A DNA stretch of 34,400 nt from an uncultured Muribaculaceae bacterium (GTDB lineage: Bacteria > Bacteroidota > Bacteroidia > Bacteroidales > Muribaculaceae): the NCBI GenBank assembly GCA_944321865.1, contig CALUMZ010000101.1:1-34400 (forward strand). Reading direction: 5' to 3'. The notes under the pieces were generated by a model. The model saw only the letters and a list, made by a program, of their open reading frames with translations. It had not been told where the DNA came from and made no database searches. The position numbers and the translations under genes are program-made. Shown piece after piece: positions 7,601 to 16,882 of the stretch (position 1 is its first letter; each line of letters starts with the position of its first letter).

Positions 7601-10600
7601 TTATTTTTTTATTGTTTGCTCAATCCATTTGCGGGCGTTGACAAAAGCCTCAATCCATGGTGTGACTTCATCGTTACGTCTGTCTGTCGGATAGTCGCCG
7701 CATTGCCACGGGAAAATGGCTCGTTCCAAATGTGGCATCATTGCCAAGTGACGACCGTCGGCCGAAGCAATTCCGGCCACGGCATACGGAGAACCGTTGG
7801 GATTTGCAGGATATTCATCGTAGGCATATTTTACAACTACATTGTAGTTGGTAATATCTTCCGGCAGATAAAATTTGCCCTCTCCGTGTGCTACCCAGAT
7901 TCCTAATGATGAGCCTGATAAAGAACCCAACATAATGGAATTATTCTGTGGTATTTCGACGCTAAGGAATCGTGATTCAAATTTATGAGAGTCATTATGC
8001 TGCATTTGTGTCCGTAACTTATGTTCGGGATTGATGAGATTTAATTCCACCATCAGTTGACAGCCGTTGCAGACCCCGAGGCTAAGCGTATCGGTACGTT
8101 TGTAGAAATTTTCAAGGGCTTTGCGCGCTTTTTCATTCCACAGGAATCCTCCGGCCCAACCTTTTGCAGACCCCAACACATCGGAATTGGAGAAGCCTCC
8201 GCAGAATACAATCATGTTGACATCTTCAAGAGTTTCGCGTCCCGAAATGAGGTCGGTCATGTGTACGTCTTTAACATCAAAGCCTGCATAATACAGAGAA
8301 TAAGCCATCTCACGGTCTCCGTTTACGCCTTTCTCCCTTATAATGGCAGCCTTTATGCCGGTTTTGCCATGCTTGAATCCGGTTATGCCCAAATCGGCAG
8401 GCTTGCCGCTAAATGAAGCCGGGAATTTGAATTTTGTGGGTTGCTCCTTGTAATTGTCGAAGCGTTCTTTTGCACAATCTTCACCGCTTTGTTTGGTGTC
8501 GAGCAAATAAGAAGAACGGAACCATACATCTCTGAGATGGTCAATGAAGAACATATATTCATGCCCATCGTGCATTATTTCTATGGTTCTTTCATCGGAC
8601 ACAGAACCTATTTCGTAATAATTTACATTAGATTCGTCAAGAATGGATTCTACCTCAGACAGCTTTAAATTGTCCACTTGAATAACAACAGCCGGATTTT
8701 CGGCAAATAGTATTTTTATGATATCTGCCTCTTCAAATGCATCGACATTAATATTTAAGCCGCCCTCGGTATTAGAGAATGTCATTTCAAGCAGTGTAGT
8801 GAGTAGACCTCCGCCCGACACGTCATGCAATGCAAGTAATTTGGTCTCATCTACCAATTTCTGTATTGCATTAAATGTGGCAGCAAAATAACTGGCATAC
8901 TTCACTGTAGGTGCATCTTTGCCAATATAGTTAAGGGATTGGGCAAATGCCGAACCGCCGAGTTTAAGAATATCGGAAGAAAAGTCAACATACAGCAATG
9001 TGGTATTGTTATTATTCACCAAAACCGGTGAAACGGTCTTTTTTACATCTGTTACTTCTCCTGCGGCCGAAATAATTACTGTTCCCGGAGCCAATATTTT
9101 TTTGTCTCCATATTTTTGAGTCATGGATAGGCTGTCTTTGCCGGTAGGAATATTGATGCCTAAAGCGCAAGCGAAGTCGCTACATGCTTTTACTGCAGAA
9201 TACAGTGCAGCATCTTCTCCTTCATTACGGCAAGGCCACATCCAATTGGCACTGAGTGAAATGCTTTTTAATCCTTCGGATAAATTTGCACCTACTATAT
9301 TGGTTAAGGCTTCGGCAATCGACATTATCGAACCCGCTTCAGGACTAATTAATGCAACTTGTGGAGCATGTCCGATAGATGTTGCAATACCTGTTGTGCC
9401 TGTGAAGTCCAATGCAACGACACCACAATCGCTTAACGGTAATTGCAATTGTCCAACACATTGTTGGCGAGCGATTTTGCCGGTAATAGAACGGTCGACT
9501 TTATTGGTTAGCCAATCTTTGCATGCTACATTTTCAAGTTGCAATACCGTTTCTATATACTCTAATATTTTGGCCGGCGAGTATTTTACATCACTGTATT
9601 CGCTTTTTACAGTGTTGTCTTTCATTATGGTTACCGGAGAGCTCCCAAACATGTCGCTCATGGCCAAATCAATGGGTTTAATGCCATCTTTTTGCTCGAA
9701 TACGAAACGATGGTCGCCGGTTGTTTCTCCGATTACGTAGAACGGCGAGCGCTCTCGGTCGGCTATTTTACGAATTGTTTCAACGTCCTTGCTTTCGACA
9801 ACCATTCCCATGCGTTCTTGGGATTCGTTGCCTATTATTTCTTTAGACGACAAGGTGGGATCCCCGATTGGTAATGCGTCCATGTGAATTACGCCACCGG
9901 TTTCTTCCACAAGTTCGGAAAGTGCATTTAAGTGTCCGCCTGCGCCGTGGTCGTGAATTGAAACAATGGGATTGTAATCAGATTCGGCAAGGGCGCGTAT
10001 AACATTTGATACGCGTTTTTGCATTTCGGGATTGGCACGTTGCACGGCGTTAAGTTCAATGGAATTGTCATATTGCCCGGTGTCTACAGATGATACGGCA
10101 CCGCCACCCATGCCGATGCGATAATTATCACCTCCCAATAGTACAACATCTTCTCCCGGTGATGGATTACCTTTTATTGCATCACGTTTATTTGCAAACC
10201 CCACACCTCCGGCCAGCATGATTACTTTGTCGTAAGCAAATTGTTTACCATTCTCGGAATGCTCGAACGTGAGGACAGAGCCGCATATCAGAGGTTGCCC
10301 AAATTTATTGCCGAAATCTGATGCACCATTTGATGCTTTGATAAGTATTTCCTCGGGCGTTTGATATAACCAAGGCCGGGCCGGCATACCGTTGTTCTCC
10401 CAATTCCGGCCTTCGTCGGGACGAGGGTAAGAAGTCATGTAAACAGCAGTTCCCGCTAATGGGAGGCTTGCTTTCCCTCCTCCGAGTCGGTCGCGGATTT
10501 CTCCTCCCGAGCCTGTTGCAGCCCCATTAAAAGGCTCTACTGTTGTCGGGAAATTATGTGTTTCGGCTTTTAATGAAATAACGGTGTCTATATCTTTTGT

Positions 10601-11302
10601 TTCAAAATAATCGGGACGTTCGGGATTGCGTGGAGCAAATTGCATGATTGTAGGTCCTTCAACGAAAGCTACATTATCCTTATATGCCGATACCAACCGA
10701 TTAGGGTTCTCTTGTGAAGTTTTCTTTATGAGTTTGAATAACGTCATTGGCATTTCTTTGCCATCAAGGATGAAACGTCCGTTGAATATTTTGTGCCGGC
10801 AATGTTCGGAGTTAACTTGAGAAAAACCAAAAACCTCACTGTCGGTCAAAGGTCGACCCAATTTTTGCGCCAAACTTTTCAGATACTGTATTTCTTCGGA
10901 ACTTAATGCTAAACCTTCGGTTTTGTTGTATTCCTCTATGTTCTCGATGTATACAATTTCTTCGGGAGATTTTGTTATCAAGAATATGGCCTCGTCAAGA
11001 GAATTGTATATTCGTTGCAGCATTTTGTCAAATGTGGGATTTGCGTCATTTGTCGCAATGAATTCTTCGATACGGCGTATTCCGTCAATGCCCATATTCT
11101 GCGTTATTTCCACTGCGTTCGTACTCCAAGGAGTAATCATTTCACGACGGGGGCCTATAAAAGTGCCTTTGATTATATCCTCGTCAAGCTTTGTCGCTCC
11201 GCCAAATAACCAAGAGAGTTTTTGCGCTTCAATGTCGGAAAAAGTATGGTCACTGTCTATGGCATAATAAGTTGAGTTGCCTTTTTTGAAGAATGTTATC
11301 AT
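7601..11302 (-). CDS. purL: Phosphoribosylformylglycinamidine synthase, large single-chain type
   Basis: 1233 residues, the long FGAM synthase form in which synthetase and glutaminase are one chain. It converts FGAR, glutamine and ATP to FGAM in step 4 of de novo purine synthesis. The N-terminal PurS-like part is followed by SEHCRHKIFNG, LKAETHNFPTTVEPFNGAATGSGGEIRD (first synthetase half), SIHDHGAGG, and a second half with GKDSLSMTQKYG and LHDVSGGGLL. The C-terminal class I glutaminase has nucleophile Cys1078 in GVCNGCQ and the His1191/Glu1193 pair in MPHLERAIFP. It is the first gene of a minus-strand operon-like run, with a good Bacteroidota promoter about 40 bases upstream. No riboswitch-like leader fits in so short an untranslated region. 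Confidence 0.97.
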   Translation of the reverse strand: MITFFKKGNSTYYAIDSDHTFSDIEAQKLSWLFGGATKLDEDIIKGTFIGPRREMITPWSTNAVEITQNMGIDGIRRIEEFIATNDANPTFDKMLQRIYNSLDEAIFLITKSPEEIVYIENIEEYNKTEGLALSSEEIQYLKSLAQKLGRPLTDSEVFGFSQVNSEHCRHKIFNGRFILDGKEMPMTLFKLIKKTSQENPNRLVSAYKDNVAFVEGPTIMQFAPRNPERPDYFETKDIDTVISLKAETHNFPTTVEPFNGAATGSGGEIRDRLGGGKASLPLAGTAVYMTSYPRPDEGRNWENNGMPARPWLYQTPEEILIKASNGASDFGNKFGQPLICGSVLTFEHSENGKQFAYDKVIMLAGGVGFANKRDAIKGNPSPGEDVVLLGGDNYRIGMGGGAVSSVDTGQYDNSIELNAVQRANPEMQKRVSNVIRALAESDYNPIVSIHDHGAGGHLNALSELVEETGGVIHMDALPIGDPTLSSKEIIGNESQERMGMVVESKDVETIRKIADRERSPFYVIGETTGDHRFVFEQKDGIKPIDLAMSDMFGSSPVTIMKDNTVKSEYSDVKYSPAKILEYIETVLQLENVACKDWLTNKVDRSITGKIARQQCVGQLQLPLSDCGVVALDFTGTTGIATSIGHAPQVALISPEAGSIMSIAEALTNIVGANLSEGLKSISLSANWMWPCRNEGEDAALYSAVKACSDFACALGINIPTGKDSLSMTQKYGDKKILAPGTVIISAAGEVTDVKKTVSPVLVNNNNTTLLYVDFSSDILKLGGSAFAQSLNYIGKDAPTVKYASYFAATFNAIQKLVDETKLLALHDVSGGGLLTTLLEMTFSNTEGGLNINVDAFEEADIIKILFAENPAVVIQVDNLKLSEVESILDESNVNYYEIGSVSDERTIEIMHDGHEYMFFIDHLRDVWFRSSYLLDTKQSGEDCAKERFDNYKEQPTKFKFPASFSGKPADLGITGFKHGKTGIKAAIIREKGVNGDREMAYSLYYAGFDVKDVHMTDLISGRETLEDVNMIVFCGGFSNSDVLGSAKGWAGGFLWNEKARKALENFYKRTDTLSLGVCNGCQLMVELNLINPEHKLRTQMQHNDSHKFESRFLSVEIPQNNSIMLGSLSGSSLGIWVAHGEGKFYLPEDITNYNVVVKYAYDEYPANPNGSPYAVAGIASADGRHLAMMPHLERAIFPWQCGDYPTDRRNDEVTPWIEAFVNARKWIEQTIKK

Positions 11303-11343
11303 AAACAGATAATTATAGGGAATTATATATATTTATTTTGGTA

Positions 11344-11374
11344 CAAATTTAGTGAAAACGTATTAATTAAACAA
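11344..11374 (-). promoter_or_regulatory. Promoter for the purL run
   Basis: On the minus strand TTG (72-74 of the 11300s) is followed after exactly 20 bases by TAAATTTG (11344-11351), matching the Bacteroidota -33/-7 consensus. It would start transcription about 35 bases before the purL ATG. Confidence 0.75.
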
Positions 11375-11464
11375 CAATGATAATTATTAAAGATGTGGCA
11401 TCGTGTGCAATGTTAAAGCATATAATCTTGAAGGGCAAAACCCTTGAAAAAATATCTGGAATGA

Positions 11465-11496
11465 TTTGTGCGGTAACTGTTATAATAGTATCTTTG
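11465..11496 (+). promoter_or_regulatory. Promoter for gyrA
   Basis: TTTG (11465-11468), a 20-base spacer and TATCTTTG (11489-11496) match the Bacteroidota consensus on the plus strand. The start would lie near 11502, giving a leader of about 65-70 bases before gyrA. The leader contains a small ATTGC/GCAAT inverted repeat. Confidence 0.8.
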
Positions 11497-11569
11497 TATG
11501 CTTAAATACTGACAAAACATTGCTTTTGTAATGGGCAATGCGTAAAGTAAATATCGTAGAATATAAAGT

Positions 11570-14179
11570 ATGACAGAAGATCGAATATTAAAGATCAACA
11601 TTGAAAATGAGATGAAGTCGTCGTATATCGATTATTCGATGTCGGTGATAGTGTCTCGTGCTCTGCCCGATGTTAGGGATGGTTTTAAGCCTGTACACAG
11701 AAGGGTACTCTTTGGAATGCATAAATTGGGTAATTTCTATAATACACCAACGAAGAAGTCGGCTCGTATTGTAGGAGATGTTATGGGTAAGTATCACCCG
11801 CATGGCGATTCGTCGATATATCTGACTATGGTTCGTTTGGCTCAAGATTGGGCATTACGTTATCCGTTGGTTGACGGGCAAGGGAATTTTGGCTCGATTG
11901 ATGGCGACAGTCCTGCGGCCATGCGTTATACCGAGGCGAGGTTGAACCGCATGGGAGAAGAAATGCTTCGTGACATAGACGAAGATACCGTCGATATGGT
12001 GCCGAATTTCGATGCTACCCGTACTGAACCTGTGGTGTTGCCGACACGATTCCCCAATTTGCTCGTAAATGGGGCTTCGGGTATTGCTGTCGGAATGGCG
12101 ACCAATATGCCTCCGCATAATCTTACGGAATCAATAAATGCATGTCTGGCATTAATTGAAAACCCCGACATGGAAGTGTCGGAACTCATGCAATATATAA
12201 AAGCACCTGATTTCCCAACGGGAGGTATCATATATGGTTATGATGGTGTAAAGAAAGCGTTTGAGACCGGACAAGGACGTATTGTCATAAGGGCAAAGGC
12301 TGAAATAGAATCGAACGAGGACGGAGATAAAATAATAGTAACGGAAATTCCTTATAATGTAAATAAGCGAATTCTTATTGAGAGCATAGCTGACCTTGTT
12401 GTCGACAAGAAAATCGAAGGTATTTCCAATATCAATGATGAAAGTGACATGCGCGGCATGCGTATTGTCATCGATGTTAAGCGAGATGCCAATGCCAATG
12501 TCGTTTTAAACAAACTGTTTAAAATGACGCAGTTACAGTCGTCGTTTAGCGTTAATAATGTTGCTCTTGTACATGGCCGACCTAAAGTGCTTAATTTAAA
12601 ACAGCTTATCCAATATTTCTTGGATCACCGCAATGATGTTGTAATCCGCAGGACTAAATATGAGCTGAAAAAGAATGAGGATAGGCTTCACATAGTGGAA
12701 GGCTTGATTATTGCATCTGATAATATCGATGAAGTTGTAAGCATTATCAAATCAAGCGGTTCAAGAACTGAAGCACGTCAACGCTTGTGTGAACGTTTCG
12801 GAATCGATGACGTACAGGCGAAAGCTATTGTAGAAATGCGCCTTGGTGATCTTACACGATTAGACCAAGATAAATTGCGTGGAGAATACGAGGAATTGTT
12901 ACGCACCATAGAGCATTTGAAAGACATATTGAACAATGATGCAACTCGCCGCAAAGTCATAGAAGACGAACTTATAGAAATAAGGGATAAATACGGTGAT
13001 GAACGTAAGACGGAGATCGTATATGCATCAGAAGATTTCAACGCTGAAGATTTCTATGCCGATGATTATATGATTATAACTATATCTCACCTCGGGTACA
13101 TAAAAAGGACTCCGTTGTCTGAATTCAGAGCACAGAACCGCGGTGGGGTAGGTGTAAAGGGTAGTGACACGAGGGACTCTGATTTCATAGAATATATATA
13201 TACGGCATCAATGCACAGCTATATATTATTCTTTACCCAAAAAGGTCGTTGTTATTGGCTTAAGGTGTACGAACTGCCTGAAGGGGCGAGAAATTCCAAA
13301 GGCCGAGCCGTGCAGAATATGCTCAACATCGATGCCGACGATAAAATCAATGCGTTCATAGCAGTAAAGAATTTGTCGGATCCTGAATACAATAATACAC
13401 ACAACTTGATATTCTGTACAAAGAAGGGAATCGTTAAAAAGACATGCCTGAGTGCTTATGCCCGACCAAGAGCAAATGGTGTAAACGCAATATCAATCAG
13501 AGAAGACGACCAAGTAATACAGGTGCGTCTTACCGATTCTAATTGCGATGTTATCATGGCCAATAAATATGGTAAGGCTATACGATTCCATGAATCGAAA
13601 GTGCGTGCAATGGGCCGTGTTGCGACGGGTGTCAAGGGCATGACTCTCGATAACGATGAAGATGAAGTTATCGGAATGATATGTATGCCACAAGGAACAG
13701 AAGATACCATTTTGGTAGTGTCGGAACAGGGATATGGCAAACGTTCGTCTATTGAAGACTATCGTGTGACAAATCGTGGTGGCAAGGGAGTAAAGACCAT
13801 GAATATCACCGATAAAACAGGAATGCTTGTTTCGTTGAAGCGCGTAAATGACAATAATGACTTGGTTATCATTAATAAGTCAGGAATAACAATCCGTGTG
13901 CATGTTTCTGATTTACGAGTTATGGGACGTGCAACGCAGGGTGTGAAACTTATTAACCTTGAAAAGCGTAATGACGAAATTGCTTCGGTGTGCAAGGTCA
14001 TTTCCGAGAAGGATGAAGAAGTAGTATCGGCCGGAGGCGAGGAAAGTGAATTGAACACGCTTCCTAAAACCGAATCTGTTTATCCATCGGACGATTCACA
14101 TGTCGAAGACGATACTGAAGAACTGTATGATGACAACAATGAGGATACAGATACAGAAGAAAACGAAAACAATGAATAA
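11570..14179 (+). CDS. gyrA: DNA gyrase subunit A
   Basis: 869 residues. GyrA is the DNA-breaking subunit of gyrase, which introduces negative supercoils with GyrB. The N-terminal part shows SYIDYSMSVIVSRALPDVRDGFKPVHRR, the quinolone region YHPHGDSSIYLT, and catalytic Tyr120 in AAMRYTEAR. The C-terminal beta-pinwheel has repeated blades; the GyrA-box position reads QNRGGVG (residues 522-528), and a second TNRGGKG occurs in a later blade. The tail is strongly acidic (Asp/Glu over the last 40 residues). Residue 85, equal to E. coli Asp87, is Leu, while the Ser83 equivalent (Ser81) is kept. It has its own promoter and is followed after 28 bases by a TPR gene. ParC is the alternative, but the overall form fits GyrA better. 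Confidence 0.95.
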   Translation: MTEDRILKINIENEMKSSYIDYSMSVIVSRALPDVRDGFKPVHRRVLFGMHKLGNFYNTPTKKSARIVGDVMGKYHPHGDSSIYLTMVRLAQDWALRYPLVDGQGNFGSIDGDSPAAMRYTEARLNRMGEEMLRDIDEDTVDMVPNFDATRTEPVVLPTRFPNLLVNGASGIAVGMATNMPPHNLTESINACLALIENPDMEVSELMQYIKAPDFPTGGIIYGYDGVKKAFETGQGRIVIRAKAEIESNEDGDKIIVTEIPYNVNKRILIESIADLVVDKKIEGISNINDESDMRGMRIVIDVKRDANANVVLNKLFKMTQLQSSFSVNNVALVHGRPKVLNLKQLIQYFLDHRNDVVIRRTKYELKKNEDRLHIVEGLIIASDNIDEVVSIIKSSGSRTEARQRLCERFGIDDVQAKAIVEMRLGDLTRLDQDKLRGEYEELLRTIEHLKDILNNDATRRKVIEDELIEIRDKYGDERKTEIVYASEDFNAEDFYADDYMIITISHLGYIKRTPLSEFRAQNRGGVGVKGSDTRDSDFIEYIYTASMHSYILFFTQKGRCYWLKVYELPEGARNSKGRAVQNMLNIDADDKINAFIAVKNLSDPEYNNTHNLIFCTKKGIVKKTCLSAYARPRANGVNAISIREDDQVIQVRLTDSNCDVIMANKYGKAIRFHESKVRAMGRVATGVKGMTLDNDEDEVIGMICMPQGTEDTILVVSEQGYGKRSSIEDYRVTNRGGKGVKTMNITDKTGMLVSLKRVNDNNDLVIINKSGITIRVHVSDLRVMGRATQGVKLINLEKRNDEIASVCKVISEKDEEVVSAGGEESELNTLPKTESVYPSDDSHVEDDTEELYDDNNEDTDTEENENNE

Positions 14180-14207
14180 TCAATAATAATCATTAATTTT
14201 AAGCCAC

Positions 14208-15239
14208 ATGAAGAAAATAGCTTTATTTTTAGCATGTACCTCTTTGATAGGGTTCAACATGACTGCTGCCGATAATCCGGCCGAACCGATATTTAAAGAA
14301 GGTAAAGAAAAATTCAATCAGTATGATGATGCACAAGCACAATTGTTGATGCAACAACCCATTGACACATTGGCAGTAGGCAGCGCATTGCTCGATGGCT
14401 ACGACTCGTTTTTAAAGGCATTGCCTCTTGATTCGGTACCCGAAGTTAATAAGGATGGTTCTCCGAAATTAGACAAGAAAACAGGCAAGCAAAAAATCAA
14501 GACTAAATATTCAAAGGACATCGTTAACATAATAGTAGGCCACCACAATGACTTCGTTGTAGTAGGACAGATGTTCAACGAGCAACAGAATTACGCATTG
14601 GCAGCAAAAGCATGGGGTATATATGCTTCGCTTCCGTCGGCAGAGTTCCTCGGTGACAAGAAACCCGAATTGGCCGATTCCACAGTGGCTCAATTCCGTT
14701 ACTATGAAGGTGTAATGCTGTTCCAAGCAAAGGAAAACGACAAGGCTCTTGCAGCTTTCTATGAAGCCTTGAACAAGGGATATGACTATAAGGAAACAAC
14801 TGATATGATTAAATATCTCGTTGGCCTTAGCGTAGACAAGTATCTGCAAGAAAAGAATTACACCCAATGCAGCGAGTTGCTTAACACGGCAATGCAAAAT
14901 TGCCCCAATGAAGCCGTGTTCCTCTTGTTCAAAGGTATTCTTACCGAAACTGAAACCGGAGACATGGAGCAAGCTGTAAAATATTACAAAGGTGCCGCCG
15001 AAAAAGATCCCACATTGGCTCTTGCACAATATCACGTAGGCCGCTATTATAACAACAAGGCCGTAAACCTGATGAATGCAGAGGAAAATCTGAACAAGAC
15101 CGATGAGGAACTCGGGAAGTTAATCGACCCGATTTGCCTTGAGGCAAAGCCTTATCTCGAAAAGGCCGTAGAACTTGATCCGACAAACTCGGAAGCACAA
15201 AGAATGCTTAACTGGGTTAACGACCGTTTGAGCAAATAA
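14208..15239 (+). CDS. Exported tetratricopeptide repeat protein
   Basis: 343 residues. A classical signal peptide (MKKIALFLACTSLIGFNMTAA) is followed by a likely cleavage after TAA-type residues; there is no lipobox, so a periplasmic location is likely. Helical repeats of TPR type are visible, for example YYEGVMLFQAKENDKALAAFYEALNKGYDYKE, AVFLLFKGILTETETGDMEQAVKYYKGAAEKDPTLALAQYHVGRYYNNKA and AKPYLEKAVELDPTNSEAQRMLNWV. TPR proteins act as binding scaffolds, and no enzymatic motif is seen. It probably shares the gyrA transcript (28-base gap, no promoter seen between) and ends before a strong hairpin. The partner protein is unknown. Confidence 0.85.
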   Translation: MKKIALFLACTSLIGFNMTAADNPAEPIFKEGKEKFNQYDDAQAQLLMQQPIDTLAVGSALLDGYDSFLKALPLDSVPEVNKDGSPKLDKKTGKQKIKTKYSKDIVNIIVGHHNDFVVVGQMFNEQQNYALAAKAWGIYASLPSAEFLGDKKPELADSTVAQFRYYEGVMLFQAKENDKALAAFYEALNKGYDYKETTDMIKYLVGLSVDKYLQEKNYTQCSELLNTAMQNCPNEAVFLLFKGILTETETGDMEQAVKYYKGAAEKDPTLALAQYHVGRYYNNKAVNLMNAEENLNKTDEELGKLIDPICLEAKPYLEKAVELDPTNSEAQRMLNWVNDRLSK

Positions 15240-15259
15240 TAGAAAATATTAAAATATTG

Positions 15260-15299
15260 CGAGGGCTATCTCAACGAATCTTGAGATAGCCCTCGTTCT
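15260..15299 (+). terminator. Terminator hairpin after the TPR gene
   Basis: A perfect 15-bp stem (15260-15274 with 15281-15295) with loop CGAATC lies 20 bases after the TPR stop. The following sequence TTCTATAT is only moderately T-rich. It probably ends the gyrA-TPR transcript. Confidence 0.75.
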
Positions 15300-15332
15300 A
15301 TATCAGCCCTCCCGGCATTGCCGTTATTCCGC

Positions 15333-15370
15333 AAAAAATATATCCGCATTCCTTATAGGCTGCGGATATA
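15333..15370 (-). terminator. Intrinsic terminator of asnS
   Basis: On the minus strand a perfect 10-bp stem (TATATCCGCA at 15361-15370 read in reverse, with 15339-15348) and 12-base loop are followed directly by six T (15333-15338). It lies about 30 bases after the asnS stop and faces the terminator of the convergent TPR gene. Confidence 0.85.
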
Positions 15371-15398
15371 TGGCGTTATTCCGTGGATTTATTCCGGG

Positions 15399-16793
15399 TT
15401 AGAATTCTGCATTCTTGGGGGTGCGGGGGAATGGTATGACATCACGAATGTTAGTCATGCCTGTCACAAACAAAACAAGGCGCTCAAATCCCAAGCCGAA
15501 ACCGGAATGAGGTACAGTACCGAAACGTCGAGTATCAAGATACCACCACATATCTTTCATGGGAATGTGCAACTCTTCTATGCGGGCAAGAAGTTTGTCG
15601 TAATCGGCTTCGCGTTCCGAACCACCTATTATTTCTCCAATTTGAGGGAACAGTACATCCATGGCTCTAACCGTCTTGCCATCATCATTTAGCTTCATGT
15701 AGAAAGCCTTGATTTCTTTGGGATAATCGGTTAAGATTACAGGTTTTTCAAAATGCTTTTCTACAAGATAACGTTCATGTTCACTTTGCAAATCAATTCC
15801 CCATGATACAGGGAATTCAAATTTTTGGCCGGAGTTCTCAAGAATCTTTATTGCTTCGGTGTATGGCAATCGTATAAATTTGTTATGTAATACAAATTCC
15901 AGACGTTCTACCAGATTCTTGTCATACATTTGTGCAAGGAATTCAATGTCGTCTTTGCAATTTTCAAGGGCATAACCGATACAATACTTTATGAATTCTT
16001 CTGCAAGATCCATATTGTCGGTAATGTCATTGAATGCGACTTCGGGTTCTATCATCCAAAATTCGGCAAGATGGCGCGGGGTATTGGAATTCTCTGCCCG
16101 GAATGTAGGACCAAATGTGTATATCGCTCCTAATGCCGTAGCTCCGAGTTCGCCTTCGAGCTGTCCTGATACAGTCAGGCTTGTTTGTTTTCCGAAGAAG
16201 TCCTGAGTGTAATCAATACTTCCATCTTCGTTTCTCGGAGGATTGTCCATATCAAGAGTGGAAACTTGGAACATTGCTCCGGCACCTTCACAATCACTTG
16301 CTGTTATGAGTGGGGTGTTAAGATAAAAGAATCCCTTTTCGTTGAAAAATTTATGTATTGCAAATGCAAGATTATGGCGTATGCGCAGGACAGCTCCAAA
16401 AGTATTTGTCCGGGGGCGCAAATGGGCTATTTCTCTTAGAAATTCAAGTGTATGGCCTTTCTTTTGCAAAGGGTAGGTTTGTGGATCGGCAGTGCCGTAA
16501 ATCTCAATTGATTCAGCTTGAATTTCGCAAGTTTGTCCCTTACCTTGCGAAGCTACGAGTTGACCTTCGACATGCAAACTTGCACCTGTTGTAATAGGTT
16601 TTAATTCTTCGTCAGAGAATTTTTCAAGGTCGATAACTATTTGTATGTTTTTAATAGTCGACCCATCGTTAAGAGCAACAAATTGCACATTTTTGTTACC
16701 TCTGCGTGTTCTAACCCAACCCTTTACGCACACTTTTTCTCCTATGAGTTCAGGATTGAATATGTCAACGATTTTTGTTCTTTTTAATGCCAT
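15399..16793 (-). CDS. asnS: Asparaginyl-tRNA synthetase
   Basis: 464 residues, class IIb aminoacyl-tRNA synthetase charging tRNA-Asn. The N-terminal OB-fold anticodon-binding domain spans about residues 15-105 ([24 protein letters not shown]). The catalytic core has motif 2 in [25 protein letters not shown] and motif 3 in [27 protein letters not shown]. The inserted segment [14 protein letters not shown] and [11 protein letters not shown] fit AsnRS rather than AspRS, as does the final PRTPKNAEF. It follows the pseudouridine synthase gene by 89 bases, with no consensus promoter between, so both are probably one transcript. A long imperfect hairpin fills the gap. Confidence 0.96.
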   Translation of the reverse strand: MALKRTKIVDIFNPELIGEKVCVKGWVRTRRGNKNVQFVALNDGSTIKNIQIVIDLEKFSDEELKPITTGASLHVEGQLVASQGKGQTCEIQAESIEIYGTADPQTYPLQKKGHTLEFLREIAHLRPRTNTFGAVLRIRHNLAFAIHKFFNEKGFFYLNTPLITASDCEGAGAMFQVSTLDMDNPPRNEDGSIDYTQDFFGKQTSLTVSGQLEGELGATALGAIYTFGPTFRAENSNTPRHLAEFWMIEPEVAFNDITDNMDLAEEFIKYCIGYALENCKDDIEFLAQMYDKNLVERLEFVLHNKFIRLPYTEAIKILENSGQKFEFPVSWGIDLQSEHERYLVEKHFEKPVILTDYPKEIKAFYMKLNDDGKTVRAMDVLFPQIGEIIGGSEREADYDKLLARIEELHIPMKDMWWYLDTRRFGTVPHSGFGLGFERLVLFVTGMTNIRDVIPFPRTPKNAEF

Positions 16794-16821
16794 GGTTTTA
16801 AATATTGCGTTGTAAACAAGA

Positions 16822-16863
16822 TTGTGCTACACAACCACCCCTTCGGCAGGAAATGTAACACAA
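16822..16863 (-). other. Imperfect stem-loop in the rluB-asnS gap
   Basis: Bases 16822-16830 pair with 16855-16863 (nine pairs, one G-T) around a 24-base loop. On the minus strand it is not followed by a U-run. It lies about 29-70 bases upstream of the asnS start, so it may be a leader or a processing structure between the two coding regions. Confidence 0.35.
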
Positions 16864-16882
16864 TACTTGATTTTTTGGTTTG

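Noticed and set aside
9123..9740. Plus-strand frame of 205 residues opposite purL
   Set aside because: It lies wholly within the conserved second synthetase half of PurL and has no family features.
11303..11569. Possible riboswitch or small RNA in the purL-gyrA gap
   Set aside because: Both promoters leave short leaders (about 35 and 70 bases) with only a small hairpin; no purine or PRPP aptamer pattern is visible.
14511..15035. Minus-strand frame of 174 residues opposite the TPR gene
   Set aside because: The translation is a Cys/Phe-rich shadow; the plus-strand product has a signal peptide and TPR repeats.
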